A stretch of 64,000 nucleotides of DNA from Ancylobacter gelatini (GCF_022601675.1 NZ_JAKVIL010000009.1:1-64000); one strand, 5' to 3'. Shown: positions 44,148 through 53,521, counted from the stretch's first letter. Notes: generated by a model not told the origin, from the letters alone. Made by a program: numbers and translations.

Positions 44148-45116
44148 ATGGAAGAATTCATGTCGAAGATGCTGGTGTCGGACCTGATACCGATCATTGC
44201 CGTGATGGCCCTGGGCTATGCCGCCGGCAAGCGCAACGTGTTTCAGGAAGACCAGGCCCGCGTCCTGAACAAGCTGGTGCTCGACTTCGCGCTGCCAGCG
44301 GCACTGTTCGTCTCGATCGTGAAGGCCGACCGCGCCATGCTGGTCGAGAACGCGACGCTCAGCGCCATCTCGCTGGTGGGCCTCGTGTTCCTGTTCATGC
44401 TCTCCTATTTCACGCTGCAATGGTTCTTCAAGCGCTCCAAGGCGGAAGGCGCGGTCTGCGCGCTGATCGCCGGCTCGCCGACCATCGGCTTCCTCGGCTA
44501 TGCCGTGCTCGATCCGCTCTACGGCACCGGCGTCGAGACCGGGCTGGTGATCGCCATCGTGGCCATCGTGGTCAACGCCGTGACCATCCCGATCGGCCTG
44601 TATCTGCTCAATGCCGGCGGCGGCGGCGAGAAGACCGCCGATGGCGCCCCCCACGGCAACGCGCTGCTGGCGGCGATGAAGGAGCCGGTGGTGTGGGTGC
44701 CGGTGCTCGCCGTGGCGCTGGTGGTGATCGGCGTGCGCGTTCCCGATCAGTTCGACCCGACCTTCAACCTGCTGGCGCAGGCCAATTCCAGCGTCGCGGT
44801 GTTCGCCGCCGGCCTCACCCTCTCGGCCTACAAGATCGAGCTGGACTGGGAAGTGGCCTACAACACCGCCTTCAAGCTGATCCTGATGCCGGGCGTGTTC
44901 CTGCTCGCCGGCTGGGCCTGCGGCCTCGACGCGACGATCCTGCAGATGCTGGTGCTGAGCGTCGCCCTGCCGCCGGCCTTCTCGGGCATCATCATTTCCA
45001 GCCGCTTCCAGGTCTACACCCGGACCGGCACCTCGACGCTGGCGGTCTGCGTGCTCGGCTTCATCGTCGCCGCGCCGTTCTGGGTCTATCTCGCCCGGAT
45101 GGTGGGCGGAAGCTGA
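44148..45116 (+). CDS. AEC-family transporter
   Basis: An inner-membrane carrier of the auxin-efflux-carrier (AEC) family, 322 residues with about ten hydrophobic segments, for example [18 protein letters not shown] at the start and [14 protein letters not shown] at the end. The repeat-type motifs [16 protein letters not shown] and [20 protein letters not shown] are typical of bacterial AEC proteins (MdcF/YfdV-like). E. coli YfdV lies in an oxalate-related gene set, so the position after oxdC suggests transport of oxalate or a related dicarboxylate. This is inference from context. GGGGAG is 6-8 bp before the ATG. Confidence 0.9.
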   Translation: MEEFMSKMLVSDLIPIIAVMALGYAAGKRNVFQEDQARVLNKLVLDFALPAALFVSIVKADRAMLVENATLSAISLVGLVFLFMLSYFTLQWFFKRSKAEGAVCALIAGSPTIGFLGYAVLDPLYGTGVETGLVIAIVAIVVNAVTIPIGLYLLNAGGGGEKTADGAPHGNALLAAMKEPVVWVPVLAVALVVIGVRVPDQFDPTFNLLAQANSSVAVFAAGLTLSAYKIELDWEVAYNTAFKLILMPGVFLLAGWACGLDATILQMLVLSVALPPAFSGIIISSRFQVYTRTGTSTLAVCVLGFIVAAPFWVYLARMVGGS

Positions 45117-45170
45117 TACCGGCCGGCCACCCGCCCGACATGGGTGGCGTGGCCGGCCGCCTCTGCTGAT

Positions 45171-45199
45171 CGGCCCCGGCCGCACCCCGGCCGGGGCCG
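45171..45199 (+). terminator. Intrinsic terminator after the AEC gene
   Basis: CGGCCCCGGCC (45171-45181) and GGCCGGGGCCG (45189-45199) form a perfect 11-bp stem with a 7-nt loop, followed by TGCCTTTTCCC. It separates the AEC gene from cydD. Confidence 0.75.
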
Positions 45200-45351
45200 T
45201 GCCTTTTCCCGCCCGCGCGAAACCTGCGCCGGCGCACGGTGTCGCAGCCGGCACACGATTTTTTGTGGCCCAGTTCCCGGCCGGCCCGCTAAACAGGGCA
45301 CCGGCCCGGTCGCGCCGCCGGGTCTGGCGCAGGACAAGGCCGCCCGCACGC

Positions 45352-47232
45352 ATGACCCAGACGCCCGACCATTCCGAGGACGGCACTCCCGAACAGGGCC
45401 GGACGGCGCGCCGAAAGCTGGAGCGCTGGCTGCGCGCGCAACGCCCGCTCGCCGGGCCGGCGCTGAGGCGGGCCGGCATGTTCGGCGCGCTGGCCGGCTG
45501 CCTCGTGGTGCCGCAGGCCTGGCTGCTCGCCGCCGCCATCTCGCCGATCGTGACCGAGGGCGGAACGCTCGCGCAGGCCCTGCCCTGGTTGCTGCCGCTG
45601 GTGGCGCTCTACCTGCTGCGCTTCGCCCTCGCCCAGGGCGCCGACCGCGCCGCGATCCGCGCCGGGGCGGCGGTCAAGGCCGCGATCCGCGACCGGCTGC
45701 TGCGCCATCTCCAGGCACTGGGGCCGTCCTATGTCCGGCGCCATGCCAGCGGCGCACTCACCACCGCCGCGCTCGACGGCGTGGAGGCGCTGGAGCCCTA
45801 TTACACGCGCTACCTGCCGCACATGCTCTCGCTCGCCGTGGTGCCGGCGCTGATCCTCGTCGTGGTGATGCCCCGCGACTGGATATCCGGCGTGGTCCTG
45901 CTGGTCACCGGCCCGACCATCCCCGTCTTTATGATCCTGATCGGGCTCGGCACCGAAAAGCTGAACCAGCGGCAATGGCGCCGCCTCACCCAGCTCGGCG
46001 GGCGCCTGCTCGACGCGCTGCAGCGCCTGACCACGCTGAAGATGTTCAACGCCACCGAGCGCGAGGCCGGCGTGCTCGCCTATGTCTCGGAGGAATACCG
46101 CCGCAGCACGATGAAGGTGCTGCGCGTCGCCTTCCTGTCGTCGCTGATGCTGGAATTCTTCGCGACCGTCGGCATCGCGCTGGTGGCGGTGCTGATCGGC
46201 TTCCGGCTTCTCTATGGCCATATGGGCTTCGAGGCCGGCTTCTTCGCCCTGCTGCTGGCGCCGGAATTCTACGCCCCGCTGCGCCAGCTCGGCGCCGATT
46301 ACCATGCCCGCATGGAGGCGATCGGCGCGTCGGAACGTCTGGTGGCGATTCTGGAGACGGAACCGCCCGCCAACGGCACGGCCCGCCCGGCGCTGCCGGC
46401 GCGCATCGAGATCGCCTGCGACGATGTCAGCTTCGCCTATCCGCAGGGCCGCACCGCCCTCGACGGCGCGAGCCTGACGCTGGAAGCGGGCGCGGTAACC
46501 GCTCTGGTCGGGCCGAGCGGGGCGGGCAAGAGCACGCTGCTCGCCCTGCTGCTCGGGCTGGAGCGGCCGCAAGGCGGGCGCATCCTGATCGCCGGGCACG
46601 ACCTCGCCACCATGGACAGCGAACACTGGCTCGCCCATGTCGCGCTGGTGCCGCAGCGCCCACACATGTTCGCCGGCACGGTGCGCGACAACATCGCGCT
46701 CGCCTTGCCGGAGGCGCCGCTGGAGCGCGTCCGCGACGCCGCCCGCCTCGCCGAGGCCGACGACTTCATCATGGCGCTGCCGGAGGGCTACGACACGCCG
46801 CTCGGCGAGCACGGCCTCACGCTCTCCGGCGGGCAGGCGCAGCGCATCGCGCTCGCCCGCGCTTTCCTCAAGGACGCCCCCGTGGTGCTGATGGACGAGG
46901 CCACCACCGGGCTCGACGCGGCGTCGGAGGCGCTGGTGACCAGGGCCGTGGCCCGTCTGGCGGAGCACCGCACCGTGCTGGTGATCGCCCACCGGCTGCG
47001 CACCGTCCGGCTCGCCCGGCGCATCGCGGTGATGGAGGCCGGCCGGATCGTCGAGCACGGCACGCATGAGGCGCTGGCCGCCGGCGACACGCGCTATGCC
47101 GCGCTGCTGGCCTCCGCCGGGCTGGCCGAGGCGGAGGTGGCCGAGACTGGGGTGGCCGAGACTGGGGTGGCCGAGACTGGGGTGGCCGAGACTGGGGTGG
47201 TTTCGAGCGGGACGGAGGCCGGTCATGAATGA
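45352..47232 (+). CDS. cydD: Thiol reductant ABC exporter subunit CydD
   Basis: One half (626 aa) of the CydDC exporter, which sends cysteine and glutathione to the periplasm and is needed to assemble cytochrome bd. A six-segment ABC membrane domain occupies roughly residues 30-340. The ATPase part shows Walker A GPSGAGKSTLLALLLGLE, the signature LTLSGGQAQRIALARAFLK, Walker B PVVLMDEATTGLDA and the H-loop VLVIAHRLRTVR. The C-terminus ends in four copies of V-A-E-T-G from a DNA tandem repeat. It overlaps cydC by 8 bp. The ATG at 45352 fits family N-termini; the Shine-Dalgarno site is weak. Confidence 0.94.
   Translation: MTQTPDHSEDGTPEQGRTARRKLERWLRAQRPLAGPALRRAGMFGALAGCLVVPQAWLLAAAISPIVTEGGTLAQALPWLLPLVALYLLRFALAQGADRAAIRAGAAVKAAIRDRLLRHLQALGPSYVRRHASGALTTAALDGVEALEPYYTRYLPHMLSLAVVPALILVVVMPRDWISGVVLLVTGPTIPVFMILIGLGTEKLNQRQWRRLTQLGGRLLDALQRLTTLKMFNATEREAGVLAYVSEEYRRSTMKVLRVAFLSSLMLEFFATVGIALVAVLIGFRLLYGHMGFEAGFFALLLAPEFYAPLRQLGADYHARMEAIGASERLVAILETEPPANGTARPALPARIEIACDDVSFAYPQGRTALDGASLTLEAGAVTALVGPSGAGKSTLLALLLGLERPQGGRILIAGHDLATMDSEHWLAHVALVPQRPHMFAGTVRDNIALALPEAPLERVRDAARLAEADDFIMALPEGYDTPLGEHGLTLSGGQAQRIALARAFLKDAPVVLMDEATTGLDAASEALVTRAVARLAEHRTVLVIAHRLRTVRLARRIAVMEAGRIVEHGTHEALAAGDTRYAALLASAGLAEAEVAETGVAETGVAETGVAETGVVSSGTEAGHE
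47137..47196 (+). repeat. 15-bp in-frame tandem repeat, four exact copies, in cydD
   Basis: GTGGCCGAGACTGGG is repeated four times exactly (47137-47151, 47152-47166, 47167-47181, 47182-47196), followed by a partial GTGG. Each unit encodes Val-Ala-Glu-Thr-Gly at the extreme C-terminus of CydD. The perfect identity indicates recent expansion, and copy number probably varies between strains without shifting the frame. Confidence 0.97.
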
Positions 47233-48904
47233 TCTGAAGGTTCTCCTGCGCCTGCTGGCGCTGTTCCGGCCCTATCGCGGCTGGATGCTGCTCGGCGCCC
47301 TGCTCGCCAGCATCACCGTGCTCGCCAGCGTGGCGCTGATGGCGGTGGCCGGCTGGTTCATCGCCGCCATGGCGACCGCGGGCATGGCCGGCGTGCTCAT
47401 GAACTATTTCCTGCCCGCCGCCGGCATCCGCGCCTTCGCGATCCTGCGCACCGGCGGGCGCTATGCCGAGCGCGTGGTCTCGCACGAGGCGACGTTCCGT
47501 CTGCTGGCGCGGCTACGGGTCTGGCTGTTCCGCAAGCTGGTGCCGCTGGCCCCGGCGCAGCTCCAGAACCATCGCGGCGCCGACCTCGTCTCGCGTATCC
47601 AGGCCGATATCGACACGCTGCAGCACGCCTATCTGCGGCTGTATTCGCCGCTGGTGGTGGCGCTGGTCGGCACGGCGGTGGTGGTCGCGGTGCTGGCCCT
47701 GTTCAGCCCGGCGGTGGCGATGGTGGTGCTCGCCCTGCTGCTGGTCGCCGGGGCGCTGGTGCCGGGGCTGGTGTACCGCGCCGCGTCCACCCCCGGCGCG
47801 CAGGTGATCCGCGAGCGGGCCGCGCTGCGCGTGGCGCTGGTCGACGCCCTGCAGGGCATGACGGACCTGCGCGTCCAGGGCGCGCAGGAGCGGATGGCCG
47901 AGACCATCGCCGGGGTTTCGGAACGGCTCGGCGCGCATCAGTCCCGCGTGGCGCGGCTGGGCAGCCTGTCGGAGGGCATGGTCGGGCTGTGCGCCAATCT
48001 CGCGACGTGGAGCGCGGCGGCGCTCGCCATGCTCGCGGCCGGCGCCGGCACGCTGGCCCCGGAGCAGGTGCCGATGCTGGCGCTCGCCGCCTTTGCGAGC
48101 TTTGAAGCGGTGGCCCCGCTACCCTTGGCGATGCAGCGTGTCGGCGAGATCGCGGCCGCCGCGCGGCGCATCTTCGCGCTGGCGGATGAGGTGCCGGCGA
48201 TCGCCCCGGTCACCACGCCGTCGCCGACCCCGCTCGACTCGTCGATCCACTTCCACGGCGTTCGCATGCGCTATGACGCGGCGGGCCCGCTCGTTCTCGA
48301 CGGCATCGACCTCGACATCCCCGCCGGCCGGCGCGTCGCGGTGATCGGCCCGAGCGGCGCCGGAAAGACCTCGCTCGCGCGGGTGCTGCTGCGGTTCTGG
48401 GACTATGAAGGCGGCGAGATCCGCTTCGGCGGGCACGATCTGCGGGCCTACCGGCAGGACGATCTGTTCCGCCTCATCGGCGTGCTGTCGCAGGACACGC
48501 AGCTTCTGAACGCCAGCGTGCGCGAGAACCTGCTGGTCGCCGCGCCCGACGCCGACATGGCGGCGATGGAGCGGGCGATGCGCGCGGCCCAGCTCCACGA
48601 TTTCATCGCCGCCCAGCCCCATGGCTACGACAGCTGGATCGGCGAGGGCGGCGTGCGGCTCTCGCTCGGACAGGCCCGCCGGCTGGCGCTGGCGCGGGTT
48701 CTGCTGCGCGATCCGTCCATCCTCATCCTCGACGAACCGACCGAGGGTCTCGACGCTCCCACCGGGCGGGCATTGATGGAGGCCGTCATGGACGCGATGG
48801 CCGGGCGCACCCTGCTGGTGATCACCCACCGTCCGGAAGAGGTCCGCGACCTCGTCGACGACACCGTCCGCCTGACCGACGGGCGCCTTGTACGAGGTAT
48901 TTAA
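47225..48904 (+). CDS. cydC: Thiol reductant ABC exporter subunit CydC
   Basis: The partner half (559 aa) of CydDC. The membrane domain starts LLRLLALFRPYRGWMLLGAL and includes the CydC-typical GIRAFAILRTGGRYAERVVS. The ATPase domain shows Walker A IGPSGAGKTSLARVLLRF, a signature VRLSLGQARRLALARVLLR (LSLGQ instead of LSGGQ) and Walker B SILILDEPTEGLDAPTG. The altered signature is tolerated in heterodimeric exporters. It overlaps cydD by 8 bp and precedes cydA by 224 bp. Confidence 0.95.
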   Translation: MNDLKVLLRLLALFRPYRGWMLLGALLASITVLASVALMAVAGWFIAAMATAGMAGVLMNYFLPAAGIRAFAILRTGGRYAERVVSHEATFRLLARLRVWLFRKLVPLAPAQLQNHRGADLVSRIQADIDTLQHAYLRLYSPLVVALVGTAVVVAVLALFSPAVAMVVLALLLVAGALVPGLVYRAASTPGAQVIRERAALRVALVDALQGMTDLRVQGAQERMAETIAGVSERLGAHQSRVARLGSLSEGMVGLCANLATWSAAALAMLAAGAGTLAPEQVPMLALAAFASFEAVAPLPLAMQRVGEIAAAARRIFALADEVPAIAPVTTPSPTPLDSSIHFHGVRMRYDAAGPLVLDGIDLDIPAGRRVAVIGPSGAGKTSLARVLLRFWDYEGGEIRFGGHDLRAYRQDDLFRLIGVLSQDTQLLNASVRENLLVAAPDADMAAMERAMRAAQLHDFIAAQPHGYDSWIGEGGVRLSLGQARRLALARVLLRDPSILILDEPTEGLDAPTGRALMEAVMDAMAGRTLLVITHRPEEVRDLVDDTVRLTDGRLVRGI

Positions 48905-49128
48905 AAACCGTCAGGCCGAGGGTGGTAAAAGACCGGATCGGGCGAACTTGATAATGAAGTCAATGCGATCCGAAAAGTTTAGAACCATTGTCAGTCTTGC
49001 CATCGTCGCAGGGCACCGGCACTATAGGTAACAGGTGGAGCGGAATTTCGGGGGGGATTCCGGAAGGGTTCCCAGCTCGCCAGCGGTCGTATCCGGATCG
49101 GTTTCGATCCGCAGCGAGAGTGTCCCTG

Positions 49129-50700
49129 ATGGTCAATGACCTTGTCGTCGATCTTTCCCGCCTGCAGTTCGCTGCCACAGCCCTCTACCACTTCATGTTC
49201 GTGCCGCTGACGCTCGGCCTGACCGTGCTGCTCGCCACGATGGAGACGGTCTATGTGGTGACCGGGCGCACGATCTATCGCGAGATGACGCAGTTCTGGT
49301 CGAAGCTGCTGCTGATCAACTTCGCCCTCGGCGTCGCCACCGGCCTCACCATGGAATTCCAGTTCGGCACCAACTGGTCCTACTATTCCAGCTTCGTCGG
49401 CGACACCTTCGGCACCCCGCTCGCCATCGAGGGCCTGATGGCCTTCTTCATGGAATCCACCTTCATCGGCCTGATGGTGTTCGGCTGGGAACGGCTTTCC
49501 AAGGCGCAGCACCTGTTCGTCACCTATCTGGTGGCGCTCGGCTCGAACCTGTCCGCGCTGTGGATCCTGGTCGCCAACAGCTTCATGCAGCACCCGCAGG
49601 GCGCCTCGTTCAATCCGGTGACGATGCGCATGGAGCTGGACAGCTTCTTCCTGCTGTTCTTCAACAGCGATGCGCAGTCGAAATTCGTGCACACCAGCCT
49701 CGCCGGCTTCGTGACCGCGGCGGTGTTCATGTGCAGCATCAGCGCCTTCTACATGCTGCGCGGCCGGCATCTCGACTTCGCCCGGCGCTCATTCCGCATC
49801 GCCGCCCTGTTCGGCATGCTCGGCACCGCCGGCACGCTGACCCTGGGCGATTCGCTCGGCTATTTCGCCGCGCGCGTGCAGCCCACCAAGCTGGTGGCGA
49901 TGGAAGCGCTGTGGAAGACCGAGGCGCCGCCGATCGCGTTCAACGTCATCGCCTTCCCCTCGCAGAGCGAGCAGCGCAATCTCTGGGCGATCCAGATTCC
50001 CGGCATGCTCTCGCTGCTCGTCACCCATTCGCTGGATCAGGAGGTCGCCGCCGCCGACCAGCTGGTCGAGCAGGCCAAGGGCCGGATCCGGAACGGCGTG
50101 CCGGCGGTGCAGGCGATGATGGCGCTGAGCGCCGATCCGACCGACGCCAACGCCCTCGCCCAGTTCAACGCCCATCGCGCCGATGTCGGCTACGGCCTGC
50201 TGGTGCAGCGCTACGCGCCCGATGGCGACCTGACCAGGATCACCGACGCCGATGTCGACCGCGCGGCGCTCGACACGCTGCCCGAGGTCTGGATCATCTT
50301 CTGGGCGTTCCGCGCCATGGTCGGCTTCGGCGTGCTGATGCTCGGTTATTTCGTGCTGGCCAGCATGCTCACCCTGTCCAACAAGGTGCACAGGCTGCGC
50401 TGGTTCCAGTGGGCCTCGCTGCTGATGCTTCCGGCGCCCTACATCGCCTGCGAGGCGGGGTGGATCGTCGCCGAGATGGGCCGCCAGCCCTGGACGGTCT
50501 ACGAGGTGCTGCCGACCTGGCTCTCCGCCTCGACCCACAGCGTCACCTACATGGCGTTCTCTGTAGCCGGCTTCGTGCTGCTCTACACCATCTTCGCCAT
50601 CATCGAGGTCTATCTCATGGTCCACTTCATCCGGAAGGGACCCGATGACGGCGCGCCTCCCGGCGCCTCGCCCCACGCCTCCGCCGTTCCGGCCTATTGA
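49129..50700 (+). CDS. cydA: Cytochrome bd ubiquinol oxidase subunit I
   Basis: The haem b558/b595/d-binding subunit (523 aa) of the quinol oxidase used at low oxygen. The N-terminal FAATALYHFMFVPLTLGLTV carries the haem b595 axial His, TGLTMEFQFGTNWSYYSSFV is nearly identical to E. coli CydA, and the C-terminal GWIVAEMGRQPWTVYEVLPT is the GRQPW signature. The length and the long quinol loop (about residues 260-390) place it with E. coli-like CydA rather than short cyanide-insensitive forms. ATG at 49129 is chosen; GTG at 49120 is an alternative. About nine membrane segments are predicted. Confidence 0.97.
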   Translation: MVNDLVVDLSRLQFAATALYHFMFVPLTLGLTVLLATMETVYVVTGRTIYREMTQFWSKLLLINFALGVATGLTMEFQFGTNWSYYSSFVGDTFGTPLAIEGLMAFFMESTFIGLMVFGWERLSKAQHLFVTYLVALGSNLSALWILVANSFMQHPQGASFNPVTMRMELDSFFLLFFNSDAQSKFVHTSLAGFVTAAVFMCSISAFYMLRGRHLDFARRSFRIAALFGMLGTAGTLTLGDSLGYFAARVQPTKLVAMEALWKTEAPPIAFNVIAFPSQSEQRNLWAIQIPGMLSLLVTHSLDQEVAAADQLVEQAKGRIRNGVPAVQAMMALSADPTDANALAQFNAHRADVGYGLLVQRYAPDGDLTRITDADVDRAALDTLPEVWIIFWAFRAMVGFGVLMLGYFVLASMLTLSNKVHRLRWFQWASLLMLPAPYIACEAGWIVAEMGRQPWTVYEVLPTWLSASTHSVTYMAFSVAGFVLLYTIFAIIEVYLMVHFIRKGPDDGAPPGASPHASAVPAY

Positions 50701-50721
50701 TCGAGAGAGGAGGAGCCTGTC

Positions 50722-51855
50722 ATGGAAATCTATCTCGCTCTCAAGATCATCTGGTGGCTGCTGCTCGGCGTGCTGCTGATGGGCATCTCCATCATGGTCG
50801 GCATGGACATGGGCGTGGGCACGCTGCTGCGCCATGTCGGCCGCACCGACAGCGAGCGCCGCGTCGCCATCAACGTCATCGCCCCGCACTGGGACGGCAA
50901 TCAGGTATGGTTCGTCCTCGGCGGCGGCGCGATCTTCGCGGCATGGCCACTGGTCTACGCCACCGCCTTCTCGGGCCTCTACGTGGTCATGCTGCTGCTG
51001 CTGTGGAGCATGATCGTGCGCCCGCTGGCCTTCGAATATCGCAGCAAGCGCGAATCCCCGACCTGGCGCAACAATTGGGACTGGTGCCTGTTCCTCTCCG
51101 GCTTCCTGCCGATGCTGGTGTTCGGTGCCGCGGTCGGCAACATGCTGCAGGGCGTGCCGTTCCACTTCGACTGGCGCCTGACCTCGTATTACACCGGCAG
51201 CTTCATCGCCCTGTTCAACCCGTTCGCCATTCTGTGCGGCGCGATGGCGGTGTCGATGTCGGTCTATATGGGCGGCGCCATCCTCACCAACGCCACCGAC
51301 GGCCCGGTGCAGGAGCGCGCCCGGCGCGCCGCCATGCTTGCCGGCATCCTCGCCATGGTGCTGTTCACCATTGGCGGGCTGTGGCTGACCCGGCTGGAGG
51401 GCTATATGCTGGTCAGCGGGCCCGACCCCGCGCTGGCACAGACCCCGCTGCACCAGAGCGTGGAACGCGCGGCCGGCCACTGGCTCACCAATTACAACAA
51501 TCACCCCGTGCTGTGGGCGGCGCCGGCGCTCGGCTATATCGGCGCGCTGCTCGGCGTGCTCTCGCTCAACGCCCGGCGGCCGCTCTTCGCCTGGTGGTTC
51601 GGCGCGCTAGCCTGGATCGGCATCATCGCCACCGTGGGGGCGGCCATGTTCCCCTTCATGATGCCCTCCAGCACCAACCCCTCGCACAGCCTCACGATCT
51701 GGAACGCCGGATCGAGCGAGCGTACGCTGAGCTGGATGCTGGGCTTCACCCTGATCTTCATGCCGCTCATCCTCTGGTACACGAGCTGGGCGTTCTGGGT
51801 GATGCGCGGCAAGGTCGACAAGGCGCATGTCGACTCCTCGGAACATGCCCTCTAA
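50722..51855 (+). CDS. cydB: Cytochrome bd ubiquinol oxidase subunit II
   Basis: The second oxidase subunit (377 aa), an integral membrane protein with about eight segments. Typical features: ALKIIWWLLLGVLLMGISIM, DMGVGTLLRHVGRTDSERR, NVIAPHWDGNQVWFVLGGGA and AWPLVYATAFSGLYVVMLLL. The C-terminus has MFPFMMPSSTNPSHSLTIWN and YTSWAFWVMRGKV. It starts 22 bp after cydA with AGAGAGGAGG upstream and is followed by cydX. Confidence 0.97.
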   Translation: MEIYLALKIIWWLLLGVLLMGISIMVGMDMGVGTLLRHVGRTDSERRVAINVIAPHWDGNQVWFVLGGGAIFAAWPLVYATAFSGLYVVMLLLLWSMIVRPLAFEYRSKRESPTWRNNWDWCLFLSGFLPMLVFGAAVGNMLQGVPFHFDWRLTSYYTGSFIALFNPFAILCGAMAVSMSVYMGGAILTNATDGPVQERARRAAMLAGILAMVLFTIGGLWLTRLEGYMLVSGPDPALAQTPLHQSVERAAGHWLTNYNNHPVLWAAPALGYIGALLGVLSLNARRPLFAWWFGALAWIGIIATVGAAMFPFMMPSSTNPSHSLTIWNAGSSERTLSWMLGFTLIFMPLILWYTSWAFWVMRGKVDKAHVDSSEHAL

Positions 51856-51875
51856 GCACGCGGAAGGATCGCATC

Positions 51876-52058
51876 ATGCTGTTACGCTACTGCTTCTTCC
51901 TGTTCCTCATGGCGCTCGCCGTGGTGATCGCGGTGCTGCTGGGCGAGAGCGGGCCGTGGTATTTCTCCTGGGTGCTCGGCACCGGCTTCATGATCCTGGT
52001 CTCGTCCATGGGCGCCATCCTGCTGGACGAGCAGGAAGAGGCCGCGCCGGAGGCGTGA
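51876..52058 (+). CDS. cydX: CydX-like small subunit with an extra membrane segment
   Basis: A 60-residue protein encoded 20 bp after cydB. The second half contains PWYFSWVLGTGFMILVSSMG and ends LLDEQEEAAPEA, which matches the WYFxWxLG motif of CydX, the small subunit that stabilises cytochrome bd. Ordinary CydX is 35-40 residues with one membrane helix starting at that motif. Here about 25 hydrophobic residues (LRYCFFLFLMALAVVIAVLL) precede it, giving two predicted helices. GGAAGG lies 8 bp before the ATG, which supports the longer start. Confidence 0.85.
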   Translation: MLLRYCFFLFLMALAVVIAVLLGESGPWYFSWVLGTGFMILVSSMGAILLDEQEEAAPEA

Positions 52059-52113
52059 GAGGGTCGCCCTCGGCCGGGCGGCGGGCGTAGCGCCTCTTCC
52101 CGGCGGCGCCCGC

Positions 52114-53367
52114 TCAGCCGAGCAGCAGCACCCAGCCGGCCGCGACCAGCATGCAGGCGAGGGTGACGGGCACCCCGGCGCGGGAGAACTCGCGGAACGA
52201 GATTGTCACGCCCTGCGCCGCCGCCTGTTCCACCACGATGATGCCGGCAAGGCTGCCGAACACGATGAGGTTGCTGGAAAACCCGGTGCCGAGCGCCAGC
52301 GCCGCGCCCAGCGCCGCGTGATCGGCGCCGGCTTCGAGAAACGGTACCAGCAGCATCACCGCCGGATTGTTGCCCACCACATTGCTCAACGCGCCGCCCA
52401 CCAGGAACAGGGTCAGCGGCTGGGTGAGATCGAAGCCCGCGGCGCGGAACTCCGCCAGCAGCGATTGCGGGAGGCCGGTGGCGGCCAGCGCCGCGTTCAC
52501 CACGAACAGGCCGACGATCAGCAGCAGCAGGTCGCCATCGACATGCCCCAGCATGTCGCGCGAGGAAATCCGGCGGTTGAGCAGCAACAGCCCGGCGCCG
52601 GTGAGCGCGATCAGCTCGCGCGAGACGTCGGAGAAGATGAACCCGGCGATCACCGCCAGCGTCACCAGCCCCGCCTTCGCCGTTTCCCAGCGGTCGAGCG
52701 GCGGCGGCGGCGCGGCGGGCGCGGGAGCGGCAATCTGCGAACCCTGCCCTGGCGGCAGGGCGGCGAGCGCCCATTTTCCACGATAGAGCAGCGCGACGAT
52801 GCCCCACACGATCGGCAGCGACGCCAGCGCCGGCAGGGCGGTGACGCGAAGGAATCCGTTGAAGCTCAGGCCGAGCCCCTGCGCCGCGATCATGTTCTGC
52901 GGGCTGCCGATCAGCGTGCCGGCCGAGCCGCTATTGGCGGCGAAGCAGAAGGCGAGCAGGAACGGCACCGGGTTGAGCCCGCGCGCCAGCGTGATCGAGA
53001 CCAGCAGCGGCGTCATCGCCACCACCACCACGTCATTGGTCAGGACCGCCGACAACAGGCCGCCCGCCGCGACCAGCACGCCGAGCAGGACCGGCGGGCT
53101 CACCCTGAGCGTGGCGATGCCCCGCGCCGCCCAGCCATAGAAGCCGGAAACGACGAAGGCGGCGGAGACCACCATCAGGCCGAACAGCATGCCGACACTG
53201 CGATAGTCGATGGCGTTCCAGGCCGCGGCGGGGCTGATGCTGCCCGCGCTCATCATGGCCATGGCGCCGATGATCGCCGCCCCGGTGCGGTCGACCTTGA
53301 AGCCCGGCAGCTTGCCGACGCCCATCGCGACATAGACCAGCAGGAAGATCAGGATCGTCAGGTCCAT
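52114..53367 (-). CDS. SLC13/ArsB-type ion permease
   Basis: An inner-membrane permease of the ion-transporter superfamily (417 aa, about 11 segments). The repeated hairpin motifs are visible: LTNDVVVVAMTPLLVSITLA with FAANSGSAGTLIGSPQNMIA in the first half, and NVVGNNPAVMLLVPFLEAGA with SNLIVFGSLAGIIVVEQAA in the second. N-terminal FLLVYVAMGVGKLPGFKVDR is typical of the ArsB/NhaD-like branch. The substrate (dicarboxylate, sulfate, arsenite or Na+/H+) cannot be decided. It is convergent with the cyd operon and lies after PPK2 on the minus strand. Confidence 0.85.
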   Translation of the reverse strand: MDLTILIFLLVYVAMGVGKLPGFKVDRTGAAIIGAMAMMSAGSISPAAAWNAIDYRSVGMLFGLMVVSAAFVVSGFYGWAARGIATLRVSPPVLLGVLVAAGGLLSAVLTNDVVVVAMTPLLVSITLARGLNPVPFLLAFCFAANSGSAGTLIGSPQNMIAAQGLGLSFNGFLRVTALPALASLPIVWGIVALLYRGKWALAALPPGQGSQIAAPAPAAPPPPLDRWETAKAGLVTLAVIAGFIFSDVSRELIALTGAGLLLLNRRISSRDMLGHVDGDLLLLIVGLFVVNAALAATGLPQSLLAEFRAAGFDLTQPLTLFLVGGALSNVVGNNPAVMLLVPFLEAGADHAALGAALALGTGFSSNLIVFGSLAGIIVVEQAAAQGVTISFREFSRAGVPVTLACMLVAAGWVLLLG

Positions 53368-53489
53368 CGGGCTTCACCCTTGCGATAGCGCCCGTAGCCA
53401 ACGCCGTTCATTGCCTGCCCTCGCCCTTGTCGACCCGGCGAATCGGCCGGACCGGGAAAGGCTCTGGATCGCTGGAACATGTCCTCTTT

Positions 53490-53511
53490 GATCAGATGGG
53501 TCCATCTGATC
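53490..53511. repeat. Perfect 10-bp-arm palindrome between PPK2 and permease genes
   Basis: GATCAGATGG (53490-53499) and CCATCTGATC (53502-53511) are perfect inverted repeats separated by GT. A direct repeat AAAGGCTCT flanks it at 53457-53465 and 53515-53523. It may be a short dispersed palindromic element, an operator, or the end structure of the PPK2 transcript. Confidence 0.6.
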
Positions 53512-53521
53512 GGCAAAGGCT

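Noticed and set aside
47980..48670. Altered ABC signature LSLGQ in CydC as evidence of a broken gene
   Set aside because: All other ATPase motifs are intact, and degenerate signatures are usual in one half of heterodimeric exporters.
48948..48963. FNR-like site upstream of cydA (TTGAT ... GTCAA)
   Set aside because: The half-sites are 6 bp apart instead of 4 and the second half lacks the A of ATCAA, so it does not fit the FNR consensus, although oxygen control of cydA would be expected.
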